A DNA stretch of 64,000 bases from Aureimonas sp. SA4125 (lineage in GTDB: Bacteria; Pseudomonadota; Alphaproteobacteria; Rhizobiales; Rhizobiaceae): positions 1,488,001 through 1,552,000 of the forward strand of contig NZ_AP025032.1 of the NCBI RefSeq assembly GCF_019973775.1, given 5' to 3'. Below are positions 29,246 to 40,674 of this stretch, in pieces. Made by a program: the position numbers and the translations under genes. The first letter of the stretch is position 1. Every line of letters begins with the position of its first letter. The notes below the pieces were generated by a model. That model was not told the origin of the DNA, ran no database searches, and worked only from the letters and a program-made list of their open reading frames with translations.

Positions 29246-31345
29246 ATGCAGCCTCATGCCGACACCGGGACGCCATATCCTCCGGGCCCCGGGCGTCAGC
29301 GGGTCTGCGTGCTGGGCGCCACGGGAACCATCGGCCGCGCCACGGTCGCCGCGCTGGTCCGGCGGGGTCACGAGGTGGTCTGTTTTGTCAGAGCGCATCC
29401 CGGCACCGGTGGAGCGCTGTCGCCGGATGAAAGCGCACGGCAGCTTCAAGGCGCGACCGTCAAGCGGGTCGACGCTGCCGATCCGGTTTCGCTGCGCCGC
29501 GACGGATTCGAGGGCGATCGCTTCGACGCCGTCATATCGTGCATGGCTTCGCGCACCGGCGCCCCGAAAGACGCCTGGGCCGTCGACCATCGCGCGCACA
29601 TGAACGTGCTGGACGCCGCCAAGCGCGCGGGGGTCGGCCAGTTCGTCCTGCTCTCGGCCATCTGCGTGCAGAGGCCGCTGCTCGCCTTCCAGCAGGCCAA
29701 GCTGGCCTTCGAGGGAGCGCTGATCGCCTCCGGCCTGCGCTATTCGATCGTGCGGCCGACCGCCTTCTTCAAATCGCTGTCGGGCCAAATCGAGCGGGTG
29801 CGCAACAATCGCCCTTTTCTGATCTTCGGAGATGGCGCTCTGACGGCGTGCAAGCCGATCAGCGACGCGGACCTTGCGGACTACATCGCCGGCTGCCTCG
29901 ACACCGAGAATCGCTGGAACCGAATTCTGCCCATCGGCGGCCCCGGCCCTGCGATCACGCCGCGGCAACAGGGCGAAGCGCTGTTCGCGCTCATGCAGCG
30001 CCCGGCGCGCTTCCGGTCGGTTCCCGTGGCGCTGCTCGATGTCGTTGCCGCGGGGCTCGCGGCCGCCGGCCGCGTCGTGCCGCGGCTGGCCGACAAGGCG
30101 GAACTCGCCCGCATCGGCCGCTATTATGCCACCGAATCGATGCTGGTGCTGGACCCGGAAACCGGCTGCTACGATGCGGACGCCACGCCGTCCACGGGAA
30201 GCGAGACGCTGTTCGACTTCTACCGCGCCGTCCTCGCCGGCGCCGCCCCGCCGGACCGAGGCGACCACGCCGTCTTCAGAACCGGCGCCTCGAGGCCATC
30301 GCGACGAAGGCGACAGATCCTCGGCTTGCGCCTGTCGCTCCGGGAGTTAGGCTGCAGGCCCTTCGCGCAGGTGAACGAAGGACGCGCAGCCGCGATCCCG
30401 GCCGGAAGAATGAAGAGAATGAAGATGATCCTTGCCTGGATTGCGGGCATCGCCGTCGTCGCGATCGTCGCTTCGGCTGTCTTCCTCCATGCTCCCGACA
30501 AGCCGCGCGCCGAGCTGGAAGCCGCCTATCCCGGTGATTACCTCGTGGTCGACGGGGTGCGGCTGCGTGTGCGGGACACCGGTCCGCGCGAGGCGCCGGC
30601 GGTGATCCTTCTGCACGGATTCGGCGCCAGCCTCGACACCTGGGAGCCCTGGGCACAAGCCCTGTCGGCGCGTCTGCGGGTGATACGCTTCGATCTGCCG
30701 GGCTTCGGCCTGACCGGCGCCGACCCGACGGGCGACTATCGCGACGCGCGGGCGATGCAGGTCCTGCTCGGCCTGATGGATCAGCTTGGTCTCGATCGCG
30801 CCAGCCTCGTCGGCAATTCCCTCGGCGGGCGCATCGCCTGGACCTTTGCCGCACTTCGTCCCGATCGGGTCTCGCGCCTCGTGCTGGTCGCCCCGGACGG
30901 GTTCGCCAGCCCGGGCTTCGAGTATGGCAAGGCCGCCGACATCCCGCCGATGATGCGGGCCCTTCCATACGTCGCGCCGCGCGGCCTGCTGAAGGCCAAT
31001 CTGGCTGCCGCCTATGCGCGGCCGGAGGCGCTGAGCGAGGCGACCGTCACGCGCTATCGCGACATGATGCTGGCGCCCGGCGTCCGGCCCGCGATCCTTG
31101 CCCGAATGGGCCAGACGATCCTCAAAGACCCCGGCCCGATCCTTTCGGGCATCCAGACCCCGACGCTTCTCCTGTGGGGCGAAGGGGACGGGATGATCCC
31201 GATCACGAACGCGGCGGACTATCTGCGACTCATGCCGAATGCCACGCTGGTGCGCCTGCCGGATACAGGCCATCTGCCGTTCGAGGAGGATCCGGCGGGT
31301 TCCCTTCCTCCGGTCGAGCGGTTTTTGTCGGGCGAGACATCGTGA
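29246..31345 (+). CDS. BciA-type 8-vinyl reductase fused in frame to an alpha/beta hydrolase
   Basis: One open frame of 699 codons holds two complete proteins. Residues 1-345 match divinyl chlorophyllide 8-vinyl reductase (BciA): VLGATGTIGRATVAALVRRG, FVLLSAICVQRPLLAFQ, YSIVRPTAFFKSLSGQ, LTACKPISDADLA, ILPIGGPGPAITPRQQGE, ending GDHAVF where BciA proteins normally stop. About 43 Arg-rich residues follow, then Met389 starts a signal-anchored hydrolase: a membrane helix (ILAWIAGIAVVAIVASAVFL), ILLHGFGAS, the nucleophile elbow GNSLGGR and a late His in DTGHLPFEED. No stop codon separates them. The usual situation would be two adjacent genes, with the second starting at 30410, 30419 or 30425. Whether the fusion is translated or the hydrolase is re-initiated is not decidable here. 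Confidence 0.82.
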   Translation: MQPHADTGTPYPPGPGRQRVCVLGATGTIGRATVAALVRRGHEVVCFVRAHPGTGGALSPDESARQLQGATVKRVDAADPVSLRRDGFEGDRFDAVISCMASRTGAPKDAWAVDHRAHMNVLDAAKRAGVGQFVLLSAICVQRPLLAFQQAKLAFEGALIASGLRYSIVRPTAFFKSLSGQIERVRNNRPFLIFGDGALTACKPISDADLADYIAGCLDTENRWNRILPIGGPGPAITPRQQGEALFALMQRPARFRSVPVALLDVVAAGLAAAGRVVPRLADKAELARIGRYYATESMLVLDPETGCYDADATPSTGSETLFDFYRAVLAGAAPPDRGDHAVFRTGASRPSRRRRQILGLRLSLRELGCRPFAQVNEGRAAAIPAGRMKRMKMILAWIAGIAVVAIVASAVFLHAPDKPRAELEAAYPGDYLVVDGVRLRVRDTGPREAPAVILLHGFGASLDTWEPWAQALSARLRVIRFDLPGFGLTGADPTGDYRDARAMQVLLGLMDQLGLDRASLVGNSLGGRIAWTFAALRPDRVSRLVLVAPDGFASPGFEYGKAADIPPMMRALPYVAPRGLLKANLAAAYARPEALSEATVTRYRDMMLAPGVRPAILARMGQTILKDPGPILSGIQTPTLLLWGEGDGMIPITNAADYLRLMPNATLVRLPDTGHLPFEEDPAGSLPPVERFLSGETS

Positions 31346-31435
31346 AGCGAAGCGGCGGAAGGGTCGATCACGGCGTTCGCTCGGCAATCGTGCGGACCGG
31401 TGCGGCGGCAAGTCCGTGCCGCGCCGGTTCCGCCC

Positions 31436-32473
31436 TCAGTGCGCGGCGATGAACGCCGTCAAAATGTCCCGCGCCGCCTTCAGATCGGTGCGGTCGACCA
31501 TTTCGGTCACGGTGTGGATGTAGCGGGTGCCGACGACGATGCCGATCGCGCGCGCGCCGCTGGCCGCCTGCTGGAGGGCCGCGCCGTCCTGTCCGCCGCT
31601 GGCCAGCACGGTGCGCTGGAAGGGGATGTCCTTCTGTTTCGCCAGCGCCTCGAACTCGGCGACGAGGGCGGTGTCGGCGATGAAGGAGCCGTCCTTGATG
31701 TGGAGGCCGAACCCGGCGCCGCTGACCGTGGTGCGGTCCTTTTCCGGCACGCCCGGCGTGTCGCAGCACAGCGTCGTGTCGACGCCGATGCCGATGTCGG
31801 GCTTCACCTGGAAGGCCACGGTGCGCGCGCCGCGGAGGCCCACTTCCTCCTGCACGGTGAAGGCGACGGTGAGCTCGCAGTCATGGCTGCGCCCCTTGGC
31901 GACGAGCCGGCGCACGGCCTCGAGACCGAGCCAGCAGGCGACGCGGTTGTCGAGCGCCTTCGAGACCAGCTTGTCGCCCATTTCGATGAAGGGCTCGTCC
32001 ATCACCACGGTATCGCCGACGCGGAAGATGTCCTTCGCGGCCGCGCCATGGCCGGTGTCGATGATGAAGTCGCCGGGCTCGGGCACTTTCTTGCGGTCCT
32101 CGGCGGCCTGGATGTGGATCGGCTTGCCCTCGGGATTCATGACGCCGCGATGGTCGCCCTTGTCGGTGACGACGAGGACGCGGCGCGAGAAGAGGTTGCG
32201 CGGATCGAAGCCGCCGAGCGGCTGGACGTGCAGGAATCCCTTGTCGGTGACGTGGCTGACGATGAAGCCGATCTCGTCCATGTGGCAGGCGAGCATGATC
32301 TTTTCCGGGTGCTTGCCCTTGCCCCTGCGGGTGCAGACGAGCGAGCCCATGGCGTCGGTGCGGATGTCGTCGAACAGCGATGCGGCCTCGGCGGCGATGA
32401 GGTCGCGGACGCGCTCCTCGCGGCCGGCGACGCCGGGGGTCTCGCAGAGGCGCTTCAGGAGATCGATGTTCAC
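31436..32473 (-). CDS. M42 family metallopeptidase
   Basis: Cobalt- or zinc-dependent aminopeptidase of the glutamyl aminopeptidase/endoglucanase (FrvX) group, 345 residues from the GTG at 32473. The first ligand is in ACHMDEIGF, the catalytic base in QEEVGLRGA, and other ligands in KALDNR, VDTT and the C-terminal GTRYIHT. A GGAG box eight bases before the GTG supports this start over the in-frame TTG at 32503. The protein has no signal peptide. It probably trims peptides in the cytoplasm. Confidence 0.93.
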   Translation of the reverse strand: MNIDLLKRLCETPGVAGREERVRDLIAAEAASLFDDIRTDAMGSLVCTRRGKGKHPEKIMLACHMDEIGFIVSHVTDKGFLHVQPLGGFDPRNLFSRRVLVVTDKGDHRGVMNPEGKPIHIQAAEDRKKVPEPGDFIIDTGHGAAAKDIFRVGDTVVMDEPFIEMGDKLVSKALDNRVACWLGLEAVRRLVAKGRSHDCELTVAFTVQEEVGLRGARTVAFQVKPDIGIGVDTTLCCDTPGVPEKDRTTVSGAGFGLHIKDGSFIADTALVAEFEALAKQKDIPFQRTVLASGGQDGAALQQAASGARAIGIVVGTRYIHTVTEMVDRTDLKAARDILTAFIAAH

Positions 32474-32514
32474 GGGGGAGGCTCCGGGGCGTTGGGCAGA
32501 CAAAGACGGGCGGA

Positions 32515-33267
32515 TCAGAACAGGCTCGCCTGATCCGGATGATCCCTCGTCTTATCGCCGGGCGGCGGTGCCGGAGCAAGCGGCGCCTGGATCTCGGGGC
32601 TCGTATCGGCGATGCGGTTCACCCGGTCGGACACGGGAACCGCTTCGATCAGGCGATCCGGCGCCGGGCGCAGGAGATCGTCGACACCGTCCGCATCATA
32701 GGTGCGGCAGTCGAGCCAGCGCGCGAAATCGGCGGGATCCAGCACCACGGGCATGCGGTCGCGGACCGGCGCGAGGGCGGCGCTGGCGGCGGTGGTGAGG
32801 ATCGCGGCCGTGTCGATTTCCGAGCCGTCGGGCGAAAGCCAGGTTTCCATGAGGCCGGCAAAGGCGATCGGCCCCACCGTCCGCGGCTTCATGAAGAAGG
32901 CCTGCTTCTTGCGGCCGCGGCCATCGCGCGACCATTCGTACCAGCCGCTCGCCGGAACGAGGCAGCGGCGATAGCGCAGCGCGGCGCGGAAGGCGTTCTT
33001 TTCCGCCGCCATCTCGGCCGTGGCGTTGAACAGCAGGGGAAAGCCCTTCAGGTCCTTCACCCAGCCGGGGATGAGGCCCCAGCGCACCAGGAGGGAGGTC
33101 CGGCCCGGGCGTCCGGCATCCGGCCGGTCTTCCGCGCCGCCGAGACAGACGAGAATCGGCTGCGCCGGGGCGATGTTGTAGCGCGGCGGGAACGGCTCGA
33201 CGCAGCCAAGGCCAAGGAGGGCGGCGGTCTCGGCAGGAGAAGCGGTGAGGGTGAAGCGCGAGCACAT
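32515..33267 (-). CDS. SRAP (YedK/HMCES) family protein with altered active-site residues
   Basis: SRAP proteins cross-link to abasic sites in single-stranded DNA through Cys2 and shield them. This 250-residue protein keeps MCSRFTL (Cys2), PRYNIAPAQP, the Glu in SGWYEW and RMPVVL. Two usual residues differ: NARAE reads Asn-Ala-Thr-Ala-Glu, and the catalytic histidine before DRMP is an arginine (VRDRMP). The C-terminal tail is Pro-rich. Start at the ATG coding for MCSRF, as Cys2 must be the second residue. Confidence 0.9.
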   Translation of the reverse strand: MCSRFTLTASPAETAALLGLGCVEPFPPRYNIAPAQPILVCLGGAEDRPDAGRPGRTSLLVRWGLIPGWVKDLKGFPLLFNATAEMAAEKNAFRAALRYRRCLVPASGWYEWSRDGRGRKKQAFFMKPRTVGPIAFAGLMETWLSPDGSEIDTAAILTTAASAALAPVRDRMPVVLDPADFARWLDCRTYDADGVDDLLRPAPDRLIEAVPVSDRVNRIADTSPEIQAPLAPAPPPGDKTRDHPDQASLF

Positions 33268-33413
33268 CGCAGCGATCAGCGGGGGAAGGCCGATGACTGT
33301 CAAGCGGGCGGCGCGGGCGGACCGCCCGGGATTGGCCGGCAAGCCACGGGGCGACCGGATCCGGCCGAGCGTTCGGCCCTTGCCAATCCCGCCGCCCGTG
33401 TTACCTCGGTGGC

Positions 33414-33845
33414 ATGACCGACACGCACCCCATCCTCGGCGTCTCCGCCTGCCTGTTTCGCGCCGGCAAGGTTCTGCTCGTCGCACGGCGCGATCAGCCC
33501 TATGCCGGCCTCCTCAGCCTGCCCGGCGGCCGGTTGCGCCTGGGCGAGCGGCTGGAAGCGGCGGTCCGGCGCGAGGTGCTGGAGGAGACGGGCCTCGACG
33601 TGCCGATTTATCCGTTCTTCTGCCTGCACGAGGTGGTGGAGCCCGATATCCATGCGGTGATCGCCGTCCACCGGGGCGCGCGGGAGATCCCGGTCGGGCA
33701 GGATCCGGTTGCGGGCGATGATGCCGCGTCCTGCCGCTTCGTCGACATCGCCGATCTCGCTGGCCTGGACGAGCAGAAGATGCTGACGCCGGGGCTGCGC
33801 GCCATCGTCGAGAGCGCCCACCGTTCCCATCTCCTCGGCCTTTGA
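33414..33845 (+). CDS. Nudix hydrolase
   Basis: A 143-residue hydrolase of nucleoside diphosphate derivatives. The Nudix box is complete: GGRLRLGERLEAAVRREVLEETGL-type, with the Gly start near residue 39 and the REVLEETG core near 53-60. Strand LLVARRDQPYAGLLSLPGG precedes it. Substrate unknown. It is divergent from the SRAP gene and could work in nucleotide-pool cleaning. Confidence 0.9.
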   Translation: MTDTHPILGVSACLFRAGKVLLVARRDQPYAGLLSLPGGRLRLGERLEAAVRREVLEETGLDVPIYPFFCLHEVVEPDIHAVIAVHRGAREIPVGQDPVAGDDAASCRFVDIADLAGLDEQKMLTPGLRAIVESAHRSHLLGL

Positions 33846-33960
33846 GCTTTTTCGCTTGATCCGGCCCATGTTGCGGGAATGGCGCACCTTTTGGCCAATG
33901 CGTCACGGTGCCGACACCAATTCTTGCAATTCCGTTAACGAGGCGGGAGTGTTCTGCAAG

Positions 33961-34434
33961 ATGATGACCGGTCGATGCGTGATGTTCCTGGCTTTGGCGA
34001 CCGCGTCATTGCTGCTGCAGCCCGATGCGGGGGCGAGCGAAAGAAGGGCCGAGGCGCGAGGGGCGATCCTCTTGCTGGCCGCGGCAGGGGACGAAACAGA
34101 GCCGGCGGAGCCTGCCGCCGTGCGTCCTACCGGGGCGCCTTACATGCAGCCGCTGGGGCGGTTGTCGTCGATCATGGGGTCGGTGCATTTTCTCAGGAAG
34201 CTATGCGGCGACGACAAGGCGGAGGTCTGGCGCGACAAGATGAACGAGATTCTGACGACCCTCGCGCCCAACGTGGCCGACCGGCAAATCCTGATCGCCG
34301 CCTTCAACGAGGGCTACCGATCCTTCGAGTCGACCTACCGCAATTGCACGACCGCCGCAGGCGTCGCGCTGACGCGCTACCAGAGCGAGGGCGCCCGTCT
34401 CAGCCGAGAGATCAGCGCAAGGTACGGGAATTAA
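33961..34434 (+). CDS. Exported TIGR02301 family protein
   Basis: A 157-residue protein with a signal peptide (MMTGRCVMFLALATASLLL, cleavage near GASE, residue 25). The mature part has PYMQPLGRLSSIMGSVHFLRKLC and a second cysteine in TYRNCTTA, likely a disulfide in the periplasm, then ALTRYQSEGARLSREI. This fits the rhizobial TIGR02301 family of unknown function. The frame is open upstream, but the double ATG fits the signal peptide. Confidence 0.82.
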   Translation: MMTGRCVMFLALATASLLLQPDAGASERRAEARGAILLLAAAGDETEPAEPAAVRPTGAPYMQPLGRLSSIMGSVHFLRKLCGDDKAEVWRDKMNEILTTLAPNVADRQILIAAFNEGYRSFESTYRNCTTAAGVALTRYQSEGARLSREISARYGN

Positions 34435-34537
34435 CTATTCGGTAACGACCCGGAAGATTCGAACGAATCCTCCTGATCGGATCGTGTTAGGACCTTAACG
34501 ACACGTGAAGCCGAAAGGCTAAATGAGAGGAATGCGA

Positions 34538-34798
34538 ATGGTCGATTTGCAGAGTGCAGAGCTCGACGCGATGATCGAAGCCGAGAAGAAGCAGGTCGCC
34601 TTCGAATACCACAACGAGGCCTGGGCCGACGGGATCTCCGACGGTATCGAGGCCGAGATCCTGGCAGAGACAGCCATTTCCACCGCACTGACCGAGCTCG
34701 TTCGCCTGCACGGCGAGGGCGAGGTGCTGGAGCTTCTCGACGGGCTTCGCCAGCGAATCGAGTTCGGCGAGTTCCGTTCCGACCGAGGCCTGCATTAG
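34538..34798 (+). CDS. Small conserved acidic protein
   Basis: An 86-residue acidic, helical protein beginning MVDLQSAELDAMIEAEKKQ. A segment IEAEILAETAISTALTELVR and then GEGEVLELLDGLRQRIEFGEF follow. GAGAGG seven bases upstream supports the ATG at 34538 over those at 34523 and 34532. Similar small proteins are known from rhizobia, without assigned function. It lies between two exported-protein genes on the same strand. Confidence 0.7.
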   Translation: MVDLQSAELDAMIEAEKKQVAFEYHNEAWADGISDGIEAEILAETAISTALTELVRLHGEGEVLELLDGLRQRIEFGEFRSDRGLH

Positions 34799-34841
34799 GG
34801 CGCGGGGCGCCCGGACGCCGGATGCGACAGGGAAGGGATTC

Positions 34842-35870
34842 ATGTCTCCGGGAATGACCGACGCCTGGCTGCCGATCGCGGCAGCGATCTGGCTCCTGGC
34901 CGCCACCGGGGGTGCTGCGGCCTTCTCGCAGATCGGCTCCGAGGATGGCACGCCGAATCAAAAGGAGGGGATCGTCACCGTTCCCCTGCCACCGATCGCG
35001 GCACCAGCGGGCGCCGCGGACGCTGAGGCCACGCCCGCGACCGGTGCTGCACCCACCGAGACGACACCCGCCGGTTCCGGCCAGCCGACGCCGTCGATCG
35101 TAACGCCGCCGGCCGCATCGCCGCCAGCGGCCGCGCCGACGACAGTCCTGCCGACGACGCCGGCACCGCTTCCGGGAAATGCCAGCCCGGCCACCACGCC
35201 GGCCACGACGCCGGCCACGTCCGGCGGGGCACCCACGCCTCCCGCCATGGATCCGGCGGAGCCGGCGACGGACGCAGCCGCACCGACCACCGGCCCGGCC
35301 CCGGGCGCGGCGCCGGGCTTGCCGGAGGCGTCCGACGCTGACGACCCCGCCACGGGGACGCAGACATCCGGCGACGCGCTTCCGGTCACGCCGCCCGTTC
35401 CGCCGGCCGAGATCTTCTACGGCGATGCCGACCTGCCCAAACCCGTGCGCGACCTTCGCGCGCGGCTGATCGAGATCTGCAAGGCAGGCGAGATCGAGGC
35501 GCTCAGGCCCTATCTGGAGCTGGGCGAGGACGGCACGACCGTAACCTTCGGCGGCGCCGCGGAGGATCCGATCGAGTTCCTGAAGTCTGCTTCCGGCGAC
35601 GGGGAGGGCGTCGAGACACTGGCCATCCTCCTGGAGATCCTTCAGGCCGGCCACGTCCACAACGACGTCGGCAACGACGCCGAGATCTTCGTCTGGCCCT
35701 ACTTCACCGGCGTGCCGCTGGATCAGTTGACCAAGCCGCAGCAGGTCGAGTTGTTCGAACTCGTCACCGCCGGCGATTACCAGGAAATGCTGAGTTTTGG
35801 CGCGTACAATTTCTATCGCGCCGGCATTTCGCCGGACGGCAAGCTCGAATTCTTCGTCGCCGGCGACTGA
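34842..35870 (+). CDS. Exported protein with long Pro/Ala/Thr-rich region
   Basis: A 342-residue protein of unknown function. The N-terminus is a signal peptide (AWLPIAAAIWLLAATGGAAA, to about residue 28). Residues 50-190 are a low-complexity Pro/Ala/Thr/Gly linker, with repeated TTPAT units. A folded domain of about 150 residues follows (FYGDADLPKPVRDLRARLIEIC to the end), with DAEIFVWPYFTGVPLD and NFYRAGISPDGKLEFFVAGD. This suggests a periplasmic or surface domain on a flexible stalk. The C-terminal domain is recognisable as a conserved rhizobial type, but has no known role. Confidence 0.78.
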   Translation: MSPGMTDAWLPIAAAIWLLAATGGAAAFSQIGSEDGTPNQKEGIVTVPLPPIAAPAGAADAEATPATGAAPTETTPAGSGQPTPSIVTPPAASPPAAAPTTVLPTTPAPLPGNASPATTPATTPATSGGAPTPPAMDPAEPATDAAAPTTGPAPGAAPGLPEASDADDPATGTQTSGDALPVTPPVPPAEIFYGDADLPKPVRDLRARLIEICKAGEIEALRPYLELGEDGTTVTFGGAAEDPIEFLKSASGDGEGVETLAILLEILQAGHVHNDVGNDAEIFVWPYFTGVPLDQLTKPQQVELFELVTAGDYQEMLSFGAYNFYRAGISPDGKLEFFVAGD

Positions 35871-36012
35871 CACGGGGCTTCGACAGGAAGGGCTCCACCG
35901 GGGTCCTTGCGCCGGGGCGAAGGCGCAAAGGCCGGGCTCTGCTGGGCCACGGGTCGAATAACGTCCGTCGGCCCGGCTTGTCACCACCGTCGCGATCCGC
36001 GATGACGAAGCC

Positions 36013-38506
<2,494 letters not shown>

Positions 38507-38615
38507 ACCGGGGCGTCTGTCGCACGAGCGCTCAGGCTTGCATTCGTTTTGGGCAGCCCCTATCCGGGCGGAACAGGTGCTGAAGCGCACGCCGGCATTC
38601 CCAGGACGAATTCTC

Positions 38616-39548
38616 ATGGCCGCAGACACTTCCGAACAGTCTCGCGGATTCGTCTTCGCGACCTCAGCCTACCTGATCTGGGGGCTGATGCTACCGGCCT
38701 TCATGAAGCTTCTCGGCGACGTGCCGGCGCTGGAGATCGTGGCGCATCGCATCGTCTGGGCCGTGCCCTTCGCGGCCCTGATCCTCTGGTGGCTCGGGGG
38801 CCTCGCCAATCTCGGACCGATCTTCCGCTCGCCGCGCACACTCCTTCTCGCCAGCGTCACCGCCAGCATCATCTCGGTGAACTGGGGCGTCTATGTCTAC
38901 GCCATTCTCACCGACCGCACGCTCGACGCCGCGCTCGGCTACTACATCAACCCGCTCGTCAACGTCGTGATGGGGGCGATCTTCCTCGGCGAGCGGCCGA
39001 CGCGCTGGCAGGGCGTGGCGATCGCGCTCGCGGCGCTCGCCGTCGCCGTGCTGACGGTCCAGGCCGGCGGCCTGCCCTGGATCTCTCTCGTCCTCGCCTT
39101 CTCCTTCGGCACCTATGGCCTGCTCCGCAAGATCCTGCCGATCGGGCCGACGGAAGGCTTCTTCGTCGAGGTCGTGCTTCTCTCGGTGCCGTGCCTTGCC
39201 TACATCGCCTGGACGCTCAGTGCGGGCACCAGTCATTTCGTCAGCAATCCCAGCGAAGCCTGGCTGCTGATCTGTGCCGGACCGCTGACGGCGATCCCGC
39301 TGATCCTATTTGCCGCGGGCGCAAAGCGGCTTGACTACTCGACCATCGGCATCCTGCAGTACATCGCGCCGACGGCGCTGTTCTTCACCGCCGTCTTCGC
39401 TTTCGGCGAACCATTCTCGGCATGGCAGGGCGTCGCCTTCGCGCTGATCTGGGTGGCGGTGGTGATCTATGTCTGGTCGCTCGTCGCCGGCGCCCGGGCC
39501 CGCCGCGAACGCGCCGTGACGGCGGGTGCGGAGACATGTCCGAGCTGA
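38616..39548 (+). CDS. rarD: RarD/EamA family permease
   Basis: Inner-membrane protein of 310 residues with ten hydrophobic segments and two EamA repeats. Repeat one has FATSAYLIWGLMLPAFMKLL, VAHRIVWAVPFAALIL and LGYYINPLVNVVMGAIFLGERP. Repeat two has LAFSFGTYGLLRKI and YIAPTALFFTAVFAFGEPFS. It fits the RarD group of drug/metabolite carriers; the substrate is unknown. The start is the ATG at 38616; the frame is open upstream. Confidence 0.9.
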   Translation: MAADTSEQSRGFVFATSAYLIWGLMLPAFMKLLGDVPALEIVAHRIVWAVPFAALILWWLGGLANLGPIFRSPRTLLLASVTASIISVNWGVYVYAILTDRTLDAALGYYINPLVNVVMGAIFLGERPTRWQGVAIALAALAVAVLTVQAGGLPWISLVLAFSFGTYGLLRKILPIGPTEGFFVEVVLLSVPCLAYIAWTLSAGTSHFVSNPSEAWLLICAGPLTAIPLILFAAGAKRLDYSTIGILQYIAPTALFFTAVFAFGEPFSAWQGVAFALIWVAVVIYVWSLVAGARARRERAVTAGAETCPS

Positions 39549-39616
39549 GGGCCGGCGAGAGCATCTTCGGAAAGGCGGGCTGCCGCCTCGCTGAAAACTC
39601 TGCGAGGCCAAAGCAC

Positions 39617-39657
39617 TCCCGCGGGACGGCATTTCGAGGAAATGCCATCCCGCGGGA
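39617..39657. terminator. Long 19-bp hairpin between convergent rarD and dehydrogenase genes
   Basis: TCCCGCGGGACGGCATTTC (39617-39635) and its complement (39639-39657) form a 19-bp stem with one G-T pair and a GAG loop. It is located between convergent genes, 70 bases after rarD. It probably stops both transcripts, though it lacks a T-run; a palindromic repeat element is an alternative. Confidence 0.65.
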
Positions 39658-39666
39658 AGAAGTCGG

Positions 39667-40674
39667 CTACCAGGCGATGCCGATCTTGCCGAAATGGCTC
39701 GCGCCTTCCTCGTAGCGGAAGGCTTCCGCCAGTTCCTCGAGGCCGAAGCGGCGGTCGATGACGGGACGGATGCCCGTCACTTCCAGGGCGCGGACGAAAT
39801 CCTGCTGCTCGCGTCGGCTTCCGACGATGAGACCCTGCAGGCGCGCCTGCTTGCCCATGAGGGCTGCCGTCGGCACCTCGCCGGCGCCGCCCGTCAGGAC
39901 GCCGATCAGCGAGATGTGCCCGCCGACGCGCACGGCCTCGATCGACTGCGGCAGCGTGCCGGGACCGCCGACCTCGACGACGTGGTCGACGCCGCGACCG
40001 CCTGTCCAGTCCCAGATGGCCTTGCCCCAGGCCGGCTGCGACCGGTAGTTCAGCGTGAAGTCGGCACCGAGGGCTTTCGCCCGCTCGAGCTTCTCGTCGG
40101 ACGAGGAGGTGATGGCGACGCGCGCGCCAAACGCCTTGGCGATCTGCAGCGCCCAGATCGAGACGCCGCCGGTGCCGAGCAGCAGCACGGTGTCGCCGGC
40201 CTTCAGCTGTCCGTCGGTGACGAGGGCCCGCCAGGCTGTAAGCCCGGCCGTGGTGATCGTCGCGGCTTCCACCGCGTCGTAGCCCTTGGGCGCGTGGGTG
40301 AAGGCGGTCGCGGGAAGGACGACGAATTCCTGCGCGAATCCGTCGATGCCGTCGCCGGGCGTGCGGGCGAAGTTGCCGATGGTCGGCGTGCCGTCCTGCC
40401 AGTCCGGGAAGAAGCAGGAGACGACGCTGTCGCCTGCCTTGAACTCCGTCACGCCGGCACCGACGCTCTCGACGACGCCCGCGCCGTCGGCCAGGAGGAT
40501 GCGACCGGTTTCGGACGGCATCCGGCCCGTGGCGACGCCGAGGTCGTGGAAATTGAGCGAAGCGCCGTGCAGCGCGACGCGGATCTCGCCCGCCTTGGGC
40601 TGGCCGGGGTCGGCGTGGTCTGCAAGCGTGATCGTGTCCAGTCCGGCGGGGGAGCCGAGAGCCATGGCTTTCAT
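39667..40674 (-). CDS. Zinc-independent alcohol dehydrogenase/quinone oxidoreductase (MDR family)
   Basis: A 335-residue medium-chain reductase. The N-terminal GroES-like part has LHGASLNFHDLGVATGR and LLADGAGVVESVGAGV. The NAD(P)-binding Rossmann part has LLLGTGGVSIWALQIAKAFGA (about 165-185). The catalytic zinc cysteine and the structural four-cysteine lobe are absent, so it is of the zinc-independent quinone reductase group. The ATG at 40674 is chosen because it aligns with the family; nine upstream codons are open. Confidence 0.9.
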   Translation of the reverse strand: MKAMALGSPAGLDTITLADHADPGQPKAGEIRVALHGASLNFHDLGVATGRMPSETGRILLADGAGVVESVGAGVTEFKAGDSVVSCFFPDWQDGTPTIGNFARTPGDGIDGFAQEFVVLPATAFTHAPKGYDAVEAATITTAGLTAWRALVTDGQLKAGDTVLLLGTGGVSIWALQIAKAFGARVAITSSSDEKLERAKALGADFTLNYRSQPAWGKAIWDWTGGRGVDHVVEVGGPGTLPQSIEAVRVGGHISLIGVLTGGAGEVPTAALMGKQARLQGLIVGSRREQQDFVRALEVTGIRPVIDRRFGLEELAEAFRYEEGASHFGKIGIAW

